Shown in pieces: positions 22,377 to 34,947 of a stretch of DNA of 64,000 nucleotides. The DNA is from Morchella semilibera. Lineage: Eukaryota > Ascomycota > Pezizomycetes > Pezizales > Morchellaceae. Under the pieces are notes generated by a model. That model was not told where the DNA came from. It was given only the letters and a program-made list of their open reading frames with translations, and made no database searches. Location: contig CM018605.1 of assembly GCA_009192285.1 (NCBI GenBank), positions 2,831,247 through 2,895,246 on the forward strand, in the 5' to 3' direction. Made by a program: the position numbers and the translations under genes. Numbering within the stretch: position 1 is the stretch's first letter; each line of letters opens with the position of its first letter.

Positions 22377-23785
22377 ACAAGAGTGGCTGTCGTGAAAGAC
22401 ACTTAGTTGTGGGTGTTTGTGGGATCCAACATCGCCGTTGGCATCAGCACATGCAGGAACCCGCGAAACTCTAGTTGTTGCCTTGGATTCTCCTCTCAGA
22501 AGCGACATGGTTTGTATTTGATGTTGACGGCGTTTTCGAATATGCGTTGCCGCCCCTAGGGACTACAGGCTCATGGTTTCTACATCGCCGAATCAAATCC
22601 CCCGCCTATACCTACGAAGGCAATAGACGTAGTTGCTGTCCGGTAGTATATCAAGATGACTATGAGCTCAGTGTCTTTATAATTTAGTATACACATGCAC
22701 CGTAGGTTGAGTTAATCGGAAGCAACAGCAGCGTATCCCTCCCCCTTACGTCGTTGGTGGGTAAGTAGCACTTAAACTGATTTGTGCAGTCGATTAATAT
22801 TACAGCGGGAGTACCACAAATATCATACCAGGCAAAAAATTCATAAAATTAGAAAATTAAAACGCGCTTTTACACTGCACTTCAGATAGTTCTTGGCAGT
22901 GACAATCCAATCTCACCTTGATTTTTGGCCGGCATTGCATTTGTGTTTCCCTTCATTCTTTCACGGAAACATTTTACCTAACATCACGCAAACTCTACGG
23001 GAAGGTGTACAAGTCGATTTTATCAAACCTTGGCGAACACCACATCTTTTCCAGGTAATAATCAATGTGTTATACCGCTAACTACTGAAATCGCATTCAT
23101 TATCCCTAGTCATGACCTAACTTGGTGGAAGGATTGACTAGGCTGGTACATATCATGAACTAACATCCTTGCAGAAACCCATACTTATCAGCAGCTGGTA
23201 TCATATATATTCGAAACATCGGCTGTTGACACTCCATGTGGTAATCCACATTAGAACTGTATCACTAAGCAAGAATGACCAAGAACGACCACACTAAGCA
23301 TAATGCTTAGGTGGCGAATGGCTAGAATTACCGACACTTGTCAATTAGAGAGAGGTACTTAGATGAGAGGAGAGGTTCCTACCTCCTCCTCTCATCATCA
23401 TCAATACAAGAAACTATTCATCAACCTTACGAGTTACTTCACTCCACCTCTCGACCTCTCAACCCCCGGACAGAACCCTCCCTTACAGTACGCACATATA
23501 TATTCCTATACGCCATCTTTTTTTGGGGGGCCAGTTGGGCCGTAATACATACGAACTTAAAGGTAATTAATTCCCTCCCTGCCTACCAGAAGATGGACAT
23601 GATCTAAGCTTTCGCGGCCAATATCCTGTCAATTACCAGCTACAACACGGGGGATAATCATAGTTCTAGAAGTGTCTAGAACGGCTGGTACTTGGCCATA
23701 CACTTACAAGCATTTAACTACTTAAGTACATAAAAATTATGAGTATAAAAGGGCCACGATATCCCTAACCAAATAACAAACAAGC

Positions 23786-23850
23786 TAAAAAAAAAAAAAA
23801 AAAAAAAAAGGAAGGAAGGAAAGAAGGAAGGAAGGAAGGAAGGAAAAGGA
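23786..23850. repeat. Poly(A) followed by (GGAA)n
   Basis: A run of 24 A continuing into GGAA/GGAAA units, as often left at a retroelement A-tail. Confidence 0.85.
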
Positions 23851-24694
23851 AAAGGAAAAAGAGGACTTTTTCCAAATATACAATTATTCCTCCAGGTTCT
23901 CAAGATACTACCATGCCATAAACCAAAATCGCTACCTAGCAGCAAAAATCAAACTGCACCACAAAAATCCACTGACCCTCGCAAGGACATCCTAACCCAT
24001 CCCACCCCACGTATGCCAACTAGCACTATCAACCACCAGTGTCTACGCCCCTCTAAAGCAGCGCCGGATAAGGCGATCGAGGCGGGCCTACCACTACAGG
24101 AGAGAGCTCGCTACATCAACAACCCACACCCCCACTGGGAAGCTTGCGAGCTAGATCAAAATGGACCTATATCTTTTCAAGATATACAGCCTAGTTAGCA
24201 GAAGCAGTTTCACCCGCAGCACCTGCTCAAGCAAGCGAGATGAGAAAATGACCCTATAACCGGAAGTCTTCTGGCGCCATGACAACCACCCAATATCAGC
24301 AGCATCTGGAATACCCTCGTCACCCGCTGATAGCTTCCCCGTAGCACTTGAGATTCCCCCAGCAGCACCTGCAAGTCCTTCGGTCGCAATTATGATCTCT
24401 CCGGGAGTGGCTGAAATTAAGCCCTCTGGTGGTACTTGGAAGCTCCTCCACCTCTCCATCAAATTCCCCCCAGTAACGCCTGAAATCTCGCGTTTTCGCG
24501 CGTAAAAACCTCCAAGCCCGAGTGGCGAAAGTACAGCGACTACAAGATAATCTTCTCACTAGCCAAGAAGTTACTCTGCAGCCAAGATTCTTCCACCTCC
24601 GCAATCAATCCCAGGCAGCGGAGAATTTAACAACATTCTAATTATTCGACCATTTGCAAACCCGTCAGAAAAAAGACAATATTAAAGAATCAGA

Positions 24695-24711
24695 TCATTA
24701 ACAATCACTCG
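24695..24711 (+). other. Bipartite motif TCAY-N6-TCACTCG
   Basis: Exact match; first of a tandem pair 18 bp apart. Confidence 0.75.
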
Positions 24712-24712
24712 A

Positions 24713-24729
24713 TCATAAAGTATCACTCG
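24713..24729 (+). other. Bipartite motif TCAY-N6-TCACTCG
   Basis: Exact match; second of the tandem pair, starting one base after the first ends. Confidence 0.75.
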
Positions 24730-26967
24730 GGCATGTACTCTGTTTCTTTTTTTTTTTTCTTTTTTTCTCCCTCCCCCCCTTAGTGATTGATTTAGTCATA
24801 AAGACGCAGCCCCCAATTATAGCACCCAGAACTCTCTGTAGCGCGACCTAAGCCCTTTTTCACGTTTCATGGTCCCCGTTCTCTCTCTTCCATCTTGACC
24901 CCTGCCCTATATACACCTCCCAAAATAACATTTAATGAAATAAAAACACGAATTTAAGCAAACTGAAAGCAGCCTCATTATAGGACCGACAAACCCCACC
25001 AAATACCTACGAGATAATCGTATACCTCACTATTAGTGGTAAGGGATTTTTCCGAGGCAGACAAAGTTCTCCTCCAGTATGTCCCAAGAGCATACGGGTC
25101 ATAATTAGCACTATGTCAACTGTATATTCTGCCCGTCATGACCTAACTTAATTTAATCTCTTTGGCAAGTATTGGGGTGTGAATCCCGTCAACCCTATAA
25201 ACGACTGCCATGGTATGGTGATGATTGATGACGAAGAGGAGAGTAAGAGTCAGAAAGACTACAAGCCTAAATGTAGACCTAAAAATAATCTATTCAATCT
25301 AAACACATATGCATCTCGCCCCTTGCAATTATGAATTATGTGTCCTGTCCGCTCAGCCACATTGCATTAGTCATGCAGTTGTGCTTGCATCTACCACGTG
25401 CTAGTCCATGTCTTGGCAAACCTGCCTTGGCGCACAAAACCTACATCATACATGTATGTACATGTATCATGTAACTCTTGTCCCATATTTGCAATATTGG
25501 CAATCATTCAACCCCCATCAAACTTCAGACCCTACAAACCTGGGCCCAACACTTACAACAAGGCGAAATAAATTCATAATTGTCCCTATGCTTAAAAACA
25601 ATGCTATGGGCTTTATTTATCAGGTTGGTTTAAGGAGTGTCGAGGTCAGTACTGGTTGGTACTTGCGAAAGCCAATACATGTACTTGATTCCACAACTAC
25701 ATCCTACATGTCTCAAGTATCTCACATACATGTATGTATGTAGTCACAACCACCTTCCTTCCCCCCCCCCCTTATTGCTCACTTTTACTTGTGTTTGGTT
25801 TTTTGCTTATGCTGGGGTTTAGCTTAGGCATCCCCAAACCCAGGAGACGCCCTAATCGATCAAATCAGCGTGTGAGCACGCACCATTCCCTGCCTTCGCC
25901 CCCCTCATCTCGATGCTATCAAATCCATAGGATCCTGGTATGTTAAAAACTCTCTCTTTCTTTTTGTGCGAATCGCGCGCATGATGTTTATGTTTCCCCG
26001 CAGTACCTCCATTCCTCATAAGTTTATTTCGGCGACTCTATTCCAAAAAGGGGTATGATATGCAATGTGCATACTGCAGCACGTTGTGTCAACATAATCA
26101 TCTCACGCCGAACCGGGTACTAGCGAGGACAAGGAATAATGAAAATGCAGATACTCGAGCTGAAAATGCACGTCGATTTGAACAGGTACTCTCGGGGGTG
26201 AGGTTCTCTTCTGGCTAGTCGGCTCCTCCACATCTTGATTTGAGAGGCAATACGAACATCGACGCCTCTACCAAGCTGTTCACCCCACCTGTACTAATTG
26301 CCGGGCTACCCAGGCAAGTACATAGGATACACCTCCCGGGGGGACAGGCGCATTAAGCATATCATATCGTTTGTCACACTATCATTTGGCAGCGACCTTC
26401 CTTGCCAATTACAGTGGTTACATCGTACACAGTTATCTCACTCATGACAACTCTGACAGGAATATGGGGGACTGACGTGTCGCACATCTACTCTCTCTCC
26501 GAGGATAGAGCGTGGATCGAGAGAATATTGCATGAAAACTCGGTGAAGATCTTGGCATGCTCTTTAAGACATCTTATATAATCAGGAACTTGATTCAACA
26601 GACGTGCTCATCAGAAACCTCGAAGCCGCTCCAGTGAATACCTGCACCTATGCCGTTTTTGTCGATATCACCAACACTGTTAAAGCTGCACCCGAAGTCT
26701 AAGAACAAAGTATCTCCAATGTTACCCACCAGGACCTCGAAATATTATTGTACACAACATTTCCGTGCGTATATGTCCATTAGATACTGGTATGAAATCC
26801 GGCAGATTGAGATTTATAATCGCGCCCCAAATTTATAGGCAGCCTCAATAATAACTAGGCAGATATATTCATATTTTCTCCCGGAGTTCTCCCCGACTTA
26901 CACTTGTAACAATCTACCTGGCTACTAAACAGAGCCAGCAAACGCCACCGTAAGAGCTAGGTGAGCA

Positions 26968-26984
26968 TCACAGGGAATCACTCG
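26968..26984 (+). other. Bipartite motif TCAY-N6-TCACTCG
   Basis: Exact match (TCAC first half, spacer AGGGAA). Confidence 0.7.
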
Positions 26985-28026
26985 GCGCTTGCCCCTGCAT
27001 ACACCCCAGGTTATTATCTGAATAACTTACTAGTTTGACTTATTTACCGCTTTTGATATGTAAAGAAAACAAACAAGTTATATATATATCATTCTGGCCA
27101 GCTAAAACACACTATCCAGGCCGAGCTCTAGCTTCCTTGCATACCAATCGCCAAATCATGGTTATAAGGTACTATCTGTGTCTATTTTTGCTGTTCTATA
27201 TGTCATAATTTTCTGAGTCATTTGAAGGCTGATTTGAAAATTATCTAGTTTAATCCCCCACTTTTCCGGGTATGAGGTTGATTAAATTCTTGACTGCAGA
27301 ATCATAAAAGCCTCGATTTGATCACAGTGCGCACGGGTTGATCAGCGTGCATCTCTTACGAGATTGGGATTTTAGCTATCCCGGAAATGATAGTAAGCAC
27401 TTGACCACTCTAGCTGCATTCGGTGGGTGTACATGCAGGGATAGGCAGCTCGTGGACATGGTGATTCACGATGTGCTTTGATATACCGATACCTAGTATT
27501 GAATAAAAAAGCACACCCCAGGTTAAAGGCGCACCCGCGTAGCGTCCTGCACACGCCCCCACCGACAGCAACTTGCTCAGAAGCACAGATACTTAGTTAT
27601 CTAGCTTATAAATCAGCACAGCCCTTCGATCTCAATTTTACAGGCCTCTATATAATTTCGTACATCAAAAAATAGAGTAGGAGCACTTAATAATCACCTT
27701 CATAGTCCATCCCTTAAAACCCTGATGTCATAGCCGTCAGACGTAAGCAAGCACAAACCTTGTATTTCTTTCTACCACCCCGTACGGACATTTGGTGTTC
27801 CGCGCCCTATAGGGTCAGACTTTTAGTGTCTGCAACAATACATGATAACGGCACCCTCTCCCCGAAGTAAATAAGCGCAATCCCTTCATGGTTTAACTTC
27901 GTTAACATAACTCAAGTACAGGCAAGATGTCTTATATACCCATAAGACAATTATACGTGTGTGTACCGAGTATTAGTCCTAGCCAAAAAGCAACATAAAT
28001 TACAGCAATTCCAAGGCCTGAGAAAT

Positions 28027-28043
28027 CGAGTGACGCGCCATGA
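28027..28043 (-). other. Bipartite motif TCAY-N6-TCACTCG
   Basis: Exact match on the minus strand; base before TCACTCG is G instead of A. Confidence 0.7.
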
Positions 28044-28923
28044 CCTGACGTCAGGTGTTGGAGCATTCATGCTCCTTCCAACCTAAAAGTTTCTGTTTGT
28101 GTGGTTTCCTTGGTGTTTTCGAATAAGGAGTTACTATAGGGGCCCTAAATGTTACGGCTAGCCGTGGGTGCATAGCATGTCTACCCATCTTGGGGGGCTC
28201 CTGTAATCCGAGTGTCCATTCGCTGTTCCAACGCCAATCATAGCACTTCGTTAACCTTCCTGACATCCCGCCATTGACCCATAATATCCCCCAGTCATTG
28301 GACGGCCTTGTTCAAACATAAATGTCTACCTAGAGCTCGAGCAAACCGGGCTCGTCGAGCCTTCACCAGCCCGACTCCGGATGATATTGATACCCTTCAA
28401 GGAGTGGTGATAAATGATGATAGTGACTGTATTAAACTGGGCGTGACAGACGTTATATGCAATCAGTTTCATAATCCAAGCCTCAAGAAGTCTTCAGATC
28501 CCTCCCCTCCTTCCACACTTTTGTGTTCGTCTTCATGAAGACGTGACCCCCAGTTCCAAAAAATGAGGTTCAAATTAGTAGTAAATAGGATCTTGATCTC
28601 TAGTATACCTGCCATATAGATACATTATATAGCTACATTTATATACACGTATACATTCTTGCGGCGTGTAAACAGGAGCACGTGACTAGGCGGCGCGTCT
28701 AAAAAACACTCTACACACATGTATTGGTGAGAACAGATAGAGGACCACATTCCGGCGCCTTCTCAATTGATCAATTTACATACACGCGCAAGTGCATCTC
28801 CACCGACACCTCCATGGCCACCACTAACCAGATCAACTGACGGAAGTCTTGTTACATGAATTAACAGCAGTAGCAGTAGCAGCAACAACAACAACTAAAG
28901 AATCGATTCCGAGGCCGTCTATC

Positions 28924-28940
28924 CGAGTGATGGCATATGA
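28924..28940 (-). other. Bipartite motif TCAY-N6-TCACTCG
   Basis: Exact match on the minus strand (TCAT first half, spacer ATGCCA). Confidence 0.7.
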
Positions 28941-29493
28941 GGACCAAGCTCAACACTGTAGCGCAAATCATCACCGTTAAATAATAACGCAAGGCGATAT
29001 CATGAACTTGATTTTCCAGGAAATAGTTTTTCACAGAGACATCTACCGCCGAAATTAGAGGGCATATTCAGGACCCAGAGCGATGCTTAGTCATACGTTT
29101 TTTCTGCACGTGAGCTTGAACGTCTTTCCTTTCAATTGCTACTGGGAACAGTGCGCGGCTTTCTAACTCTGGATGTGTGTATCCGCTTATTTCTCCAATA
29201 GTGAACCCAAATTAGGGAATAACAGAGACATGAGAATATATCAATTTACACGAAGGTCATACCACGATATTCTGTTAAGGGTTTTATTAACATTTCGCAG
29301 ATGAGTGGCCCTTATAAGCTCACAAGATAGCACTGTCCAGGCTGGTTCTCCTACTGGCACTTATGGTATACTTATCCTAGTAATCTAGCCTGGTAATTTA
29401 TACCACACTTTAGACTTGTTTATTTTTACTAAATGGTTCGGGTTCGGCTGTTTAGAGATTCACGATATGAGATCCAATATATATAGTAACCTC

Positions 29494-29514
29494 ACATATA
29501 TATATATATATATA
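29494..29514. repeat. (AT)n microsatellite
   Basis: About ten AT units. Confidence 0.9.
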
Positions 29515-29911
29515 AGGTCTTTCCGTCCACCCCCTTGGCCTTTTCTAGTTAATGGACTACCGGCGTCGAGATGAGTCACATCATGTACTAATAGTATCCA
29601 GAGGGTTCATTAGTAGAATTTCAAACTACTGACCCCCGTCTCAGAGGCTCTTTATGTTGGACATACATCCAGACCTCAGCACCAGAGCCTTGACTTGAAA
29701 ACCTAGGAACACCGGCTTTCTTTTGTCATGCACCCCTAATATGCTCAGACCTACATGCAGAATGTCATCATTCACTTGCAGCCGTACTCAATCATGAGAC
29801 TTTGGGGCCACGCAGGTAAGTTTATTATCCAACGCCTCTCTACATATATTTTGGCCGTTGCATAATCGTGTACTCATGTGCTTTCACCCCCTTCCAACGT
29901 GTCAGAAGTAA

Positions 29912-30403
29912 GTGGGGGCTTTCTTCATAGCCTATGAATCACCCCTCCTCCGGCCTCTTAAGGTCTCTGGACTTGAAAAAACCGGATGTACCAAATCAGA
30001 ATCTTTCACCGATGATCGGTCCAAGGGTAGATCACCAGTATATTGTTTCAATAAACCTACCATTCTTGAAGAATTGACAATGTGTATGATATATCATGAG
30101 CGGTGGTTAATTCCGTTTAACTCGCCTATAAACAAACTTCAAATGTCTCAGTTACTCTCGATTGGTCTAGAACCCGACCGACTAGTCAGCAGGTGGGGTG
30201 GTGCTCGGAACCGTATTCTACGTACCAAGAGATATTGTCACCATGTCACGTCATCGGCTTTTGCAAAAGGGAATCCGATATTGATTTTTTCTCCACTATG
30301 GAAAAAGCATATTTTTCAAGGAGCGGGGTGTGAGGCATATCATCCTATCTACACTGCCCACCAAGCAGGCCAATTTCTGGGAATTCGATCGCGAGGCTTG
30401 TAG
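29912..30403 (+). other. Unassigned 163-codon open frame
   Basis: Open from a GTG to TAG at 30,401. The first ATG-initiated stretch is shorter. Residues look protein-like (KLQMSQLLSIGLEPDRLVSRWGGARNRIL), but I see no known motif and no leader or TATA box. It may be an exon of an old transposon or chance. Confidence 0.2.
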
Positions 30404-31296
30404 TTTCCGAGACATCTGGACGGTTATCCTGCTTCAATAGCAACCTGAGACATCGATTGGCGTTTCATACTCGACTGCGGGAAGTGGGTACAAAACTAAA
30501 CTAAGGGAATCTTTGATATTATGGACCAACCATCTGTCTTGACTCACCAGACCGGATATCGTATCAAAGGCAAAATATATTATGCAGGCCCTAGTTGATA
30601 TCGCACAATAGAACGAGGAAAGGGGGGGGGGGTGGTTGCAGGGGGGTCACACTGAGGATACGCAAGATAGTTTTGAGTCGAGGATACCGGAAGACACTGA
30701 TGCGACTAAAATTACCAGAGTAACCCCCAACAAAATTTACAGGTAATATCTCGGGATATTTATGCCTCCGTCAAAGAAGTAAGTCCCTTCTCAAAAATTT
30801 AACCTATTACGCAAAAGCCCAACCCTTACCTGGGGCGATGGGGCCAAAACGAAGATACATCCGTAGGTATCACTATTCATTTAGATTAATTCGTAAAAGA
30901 ATTATCATAAGCTTTCTATGACCCTTCGATGATTTACGAACCAACTACACACTAGACCTACGTATTACATCTATCGCACCTCCTTGAGCTTTTTCCGTGG
31001 GATAGGAACGCGATCATGCACCGAGCCAGCCCAATTCAATTAACTGTAACCTTAAAGGCTGTGCTTGTAACGGTATAAAAATCTACGTCTGGGAGAAAGA
31101 TTGATTGAATATTCAATATTACAAAAGGTAAATGTCAGCCGGGTGTATTGTTTTTACGGAAATATCCGGAGCGGTGAATTCATGTATTACCAGAAAGTAC
31201 CGATATAAATTATATAAACTCGAATCCGGAGTTACACCCATATTTGTCTTACTCATTCATAATTGAAAAGATTATACTTTTAACAGGGGGCTGAAC

Positions 31297-31313
31297 CGAG
31301 TGATAATTCATGC
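31297..31313 (-). other. Bipartite motif variant
   Basis: Minus strand: GCAT-N6-TCACTCG, one mismatch in the first half. Confidence 0.5.
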
Positions 31314-34300
31314 ATAACTTCTTCATTTTCACATTCTTAACTCAGCTTTCCCTGTTCCAAGCCGATGCAGACACCTTCGAAGTTCATATATTTAATATGT
31401 ACTGGAACATCCGCCCAAGCTTCTCTTCCTCCCCTTACTTTACCAGGGCTAGGGTTCTCTCGTTATCCACCAGCTTCATACCATTCACCCACTTTGTTAA
31501 GCACTACCCTTCCCTAGATCCGTGTCAGCCTTAGCCGGAGGGTCCGCTTATCCTATCTACCCGGTCCTCTCTGCGCACAATGCTAAGGACACAGTGTAAG
31601 TAGGTATGATTCGAATTCCCCGGTTTGCATTCGAGGCATCCATCTTACATCTCATATTGTATTTACACCACCCTCTTGTAAGTAAATATCCCTTCGACCC
31701 TATCTTTCAAAATACGGCGCTTAGATCACAGATACCCACCACACCATCGAAGGGTAGGAAATAACCTACGAACTTCACATATGCCTAGCCCAACGCTTCA
31801 TAAAATCAGGACACCACACCAAAAACCAGTTTTCCAATGATTTTGCCCGAGGGAGGGATGGTGGGATGTCTGCCTACCTTACACGCTTACTTTTCTTTAT
31901 GCACTTGACGGGCATATTTTGTATTCCGACTGCACTTCCGCCCTGATCTGAACGTTAACCTTGGTTTTTTTTCTTGGAGGAAAGAAAGAGAGGTATGATA
32001 CTAGTGGATCACTGTTCAGGTGTCAGGAGACCTCTGCATAAGCCCTAGTTAAGCGGTACGGTAATGAATTCACTAATTGCAGAAGAAGGAATATTATTTT
32101 TAGGGGGTTGTATCTACGATCACGCCGGCAAACGTGACCACGCGCTACTCTAAATAATAGTATCTCCTCTGATCAGCATCATAACAAGGATGGATAAAGT
32201 AACACAGGAAGCCACCAGCGTCTGCGCTGTTAACAGCGGCTTTCTTCTTTTTCCATCAATCGCCGAAGTGATGAATTTTTTTTTTTTCTTTGGCGCTCAC
32301 TCGCCTACTCAGGACTGCTATCTAGTCTTCCCGGATCCCGAGACTTAGGAAAAACTACTTTGTGGCGTCAAAAAGCAAAGAAAGTGACTTGGACTAAATT
32401 GAAAGAAGAAAATCCACAATTAACAGCCAGATATATAGGTAAGGATAATATACATCACGCTCGCTCGACCAGCACGTATGTACCTGATCCCGGGAGCTTC
32501 CTGTGCTGCGATGCGAGGTTGTGGATCGTAAAGGACGTCAGTGTCGACAGGGGTACTCGAAAAATGTCTCGCGCAGGGCAGCAACTCCAGGTGCGGGGGA
32601 GACGTGGGGGGAATTGGTGCGAAGAAGCAGAACTCTAAGCGGAGGAGGTAGGGGTTATTTCCACGGATATAAAGAGGCACAGAACTCAAATTTGCCGGGT
32701 CTAATCGGACCCTGGGTTCGAACCCTCAAAGATTCTGCCTGGCTGCCAGCTGAGATGACTTTGGATATTTGTGAATCCTCTGATCTGAAGAGACGAGAAG
32801 CACAATCTTACTTTACACTGTTGATTCATTCGTGGTTAGAAAAAAAAAAATTTTGGAAGCGGATAATAGCATGTGCATGATCCTGCAGAAAATATTTTTT
32901 AGGGTCTCATCATAGGGACTGATTGGGGCAGAGCTATCAGCCACACTGACTTGCTTATCTTGTGGTTTGGTCAAGCTATCCCGCAAACAGTGTGTCGTTG
33001 ACGCTTGTAATTGATTATGAGGCGGACTTTCTTGCGTGGCAAGTACCTTACATACCCGGAGAAGGTAAGTACTTTACTTTTAGGTGGTGTGTATTGTTTT
33101 CTAGGTCTAGGGAGAATGGGAAAGGTCGGAGGAGTTCCTACAAGCGTTCATGATGATCAATCACTGCCTTACAAGGGAGAACCCATGCTGACAGTGGGCT
33201 GTTCTATTATTCCTGATAGAATACTTTGGTATATAGTAACTATAGTAACCTCCCGTCCAGCCTTCACTCTACTGATCAGTCAGTATCTACTTTCCATATA
33301 TAACTACCCCCGGATCCTAAACCTGGTGGTTTAGAAAAAAAAGGGGGGGGGGGATGCAAAAGAACGCCCTATATGACAATCCCAACGTCTGAACGGGATC
33401 GAAAGATGTAAGGAAAAGGCAAATAAAAAGGAATATTCGAAAACGAATCCCGCAGGTCCCTACAAGACAAAATCCCGACAGACTGATTCCCGTGCTATGA
33501 CCTTCATCACTCCCGTAACTTTGACCTCCCGACCGAGCACAGAAAAAAAAAAAAAAAGGAATTCCATGCGCCGGCGAATGACGCGCTCGCTGAATACCTC
33601 CGAATGCACCTAGGTGGATGGATGATGCGATCAACGGCTGTGTGTGAATGAACGTTCTTTCCCCTTTTCCTTCTAGTCCGAGAGGACTGAGAGACAGGCA
33701 GGCAAAGGGGAGAGAACCAACCACTTGTCCGATGTACAGGGTACACGTAAATTTCAGCTAGGCAAGTTGCGGATATCGTGCGGTAAATCGATAGCAGTAA
33801 ATTGATATGGGGGCCGAACAGAGGGTTGCGGTGCCGGGGTGATATATTTACGCCAAGGCCGACAGGTTGCACGCTCCTCTTTTCATGTTCAGCGTTGCAA
33901 TTGAGACACCAAGCCGACAGCGGGATTGGAAGCCAGAACCGGTAGTAGAGATCCGCCAGCTCATCAACATTCGCCAGCGCGGAATTGAATTAGAAGCGCG
34001 TTTTTCGTGATAGGCGTTGGCTGTGGGCGCTGGCTGATTACATAGCTAGTGGTTCTCAATACTTAGTAGGTTCAAGATAATATTTTTTTTTTAAAGAAAT
34101 AGAATTTATACCATGGTCCATGGGTCAACTAGAAGCCCGAATCAATACAAACAGTGAGTTATTGTTGTGATTGTGGTTAATGTTGTTGCATCTTTGCATA
34201 TCCAGGAGCTGAAAAACCTCATGGTTATTAAAACTCTAGGACTCCGAAGGAAGGTGCGTAGGGTGGAGTATGTAAGATACTCCCCATTGAAAGGCACTGA

Positions 34301-34930
34301 CTGTCAACAGCCCAAAGTCTCATCGGAACATTACCTATCGATCCACCTAGTGCAAACCGGTACTGAAACAAAGATCTTAAGATCCACGCTGGGGTCCATC
34401 CAGAGAGGAATCCTAAACAACAGCTGAGGACGTGCGCGTGGAGCTGGGAGTATTTGCATGGTTCATTCCGTAAGGCGAACTGTGGCACCAGAGCGGAAAG
34501 AGTAGTCGTTTTCGATTTCAGGTTCCATGTCTATGTAGGCTATGATTAGAATTGGAAAGGTTTACTATTATGACCCCGTCACCCTTTGCGCTTTCGCGGT
34601 GATGGCTTTCGCGTCAATGTGACTGCATATACATTAGGAGGTCTTACGGATAGTGATGCAATATATCTTGGTCTGTTGCTCTATCCCTCTAGAGTATTTA
34701 GCAGAAGGAACTGCCTATCCGGAACCCTATTAAAGAACTCCGAGATCCGGGAGGGCCGGGTCATCTGCTAGCCATAGGAGTAGACAAGCTTCTGGTCTGA
34801 TGTGTCGGTGTCGAACACTGTGAGTACATACTATTTGATCAACTAGGTTAATTGACGAGAGTTTAGAGCATGGGAGGCGTCAACTACCTGTTGAGTAATC
34901 GCGACAATAGATGTGAAACTCTGTGTCCCA

Positions 34931-34947
34931 ACATGAGCACTCACTCG
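34931..34947 (+). other. Bipartite motif variant
   Basis: ACAT-N6-TCACTCG, one mismatch in the first half. Confidence 0.5.

Larger units (their letters stand above)
22377..29911. other. Gene desert
   Basis: No gene is recognised. AT-rich decayed DNA with microsatellites, four TACATGTA words between 25,449 and 25,734, and six bipartite motif sites between 24,695 and 28,940. A 76-codon frame at 28,308 and a 71-codon minus frame at 28,266 are unassigned. Confidence 0.5.

Noticed and set aside
23105-25150. Exact 15-mer GTCATGACCTAACTT at about 23,112 and 25,137
   Set aside because: One repeated 15-mer is expected by chance in 64 kb, and the flanks do not align.
32340-32440. P-loop-like LGKTT in a plus-strand frame
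   Set aside because: Only five residues match, with no flanking NTPase features, and the frame is short.
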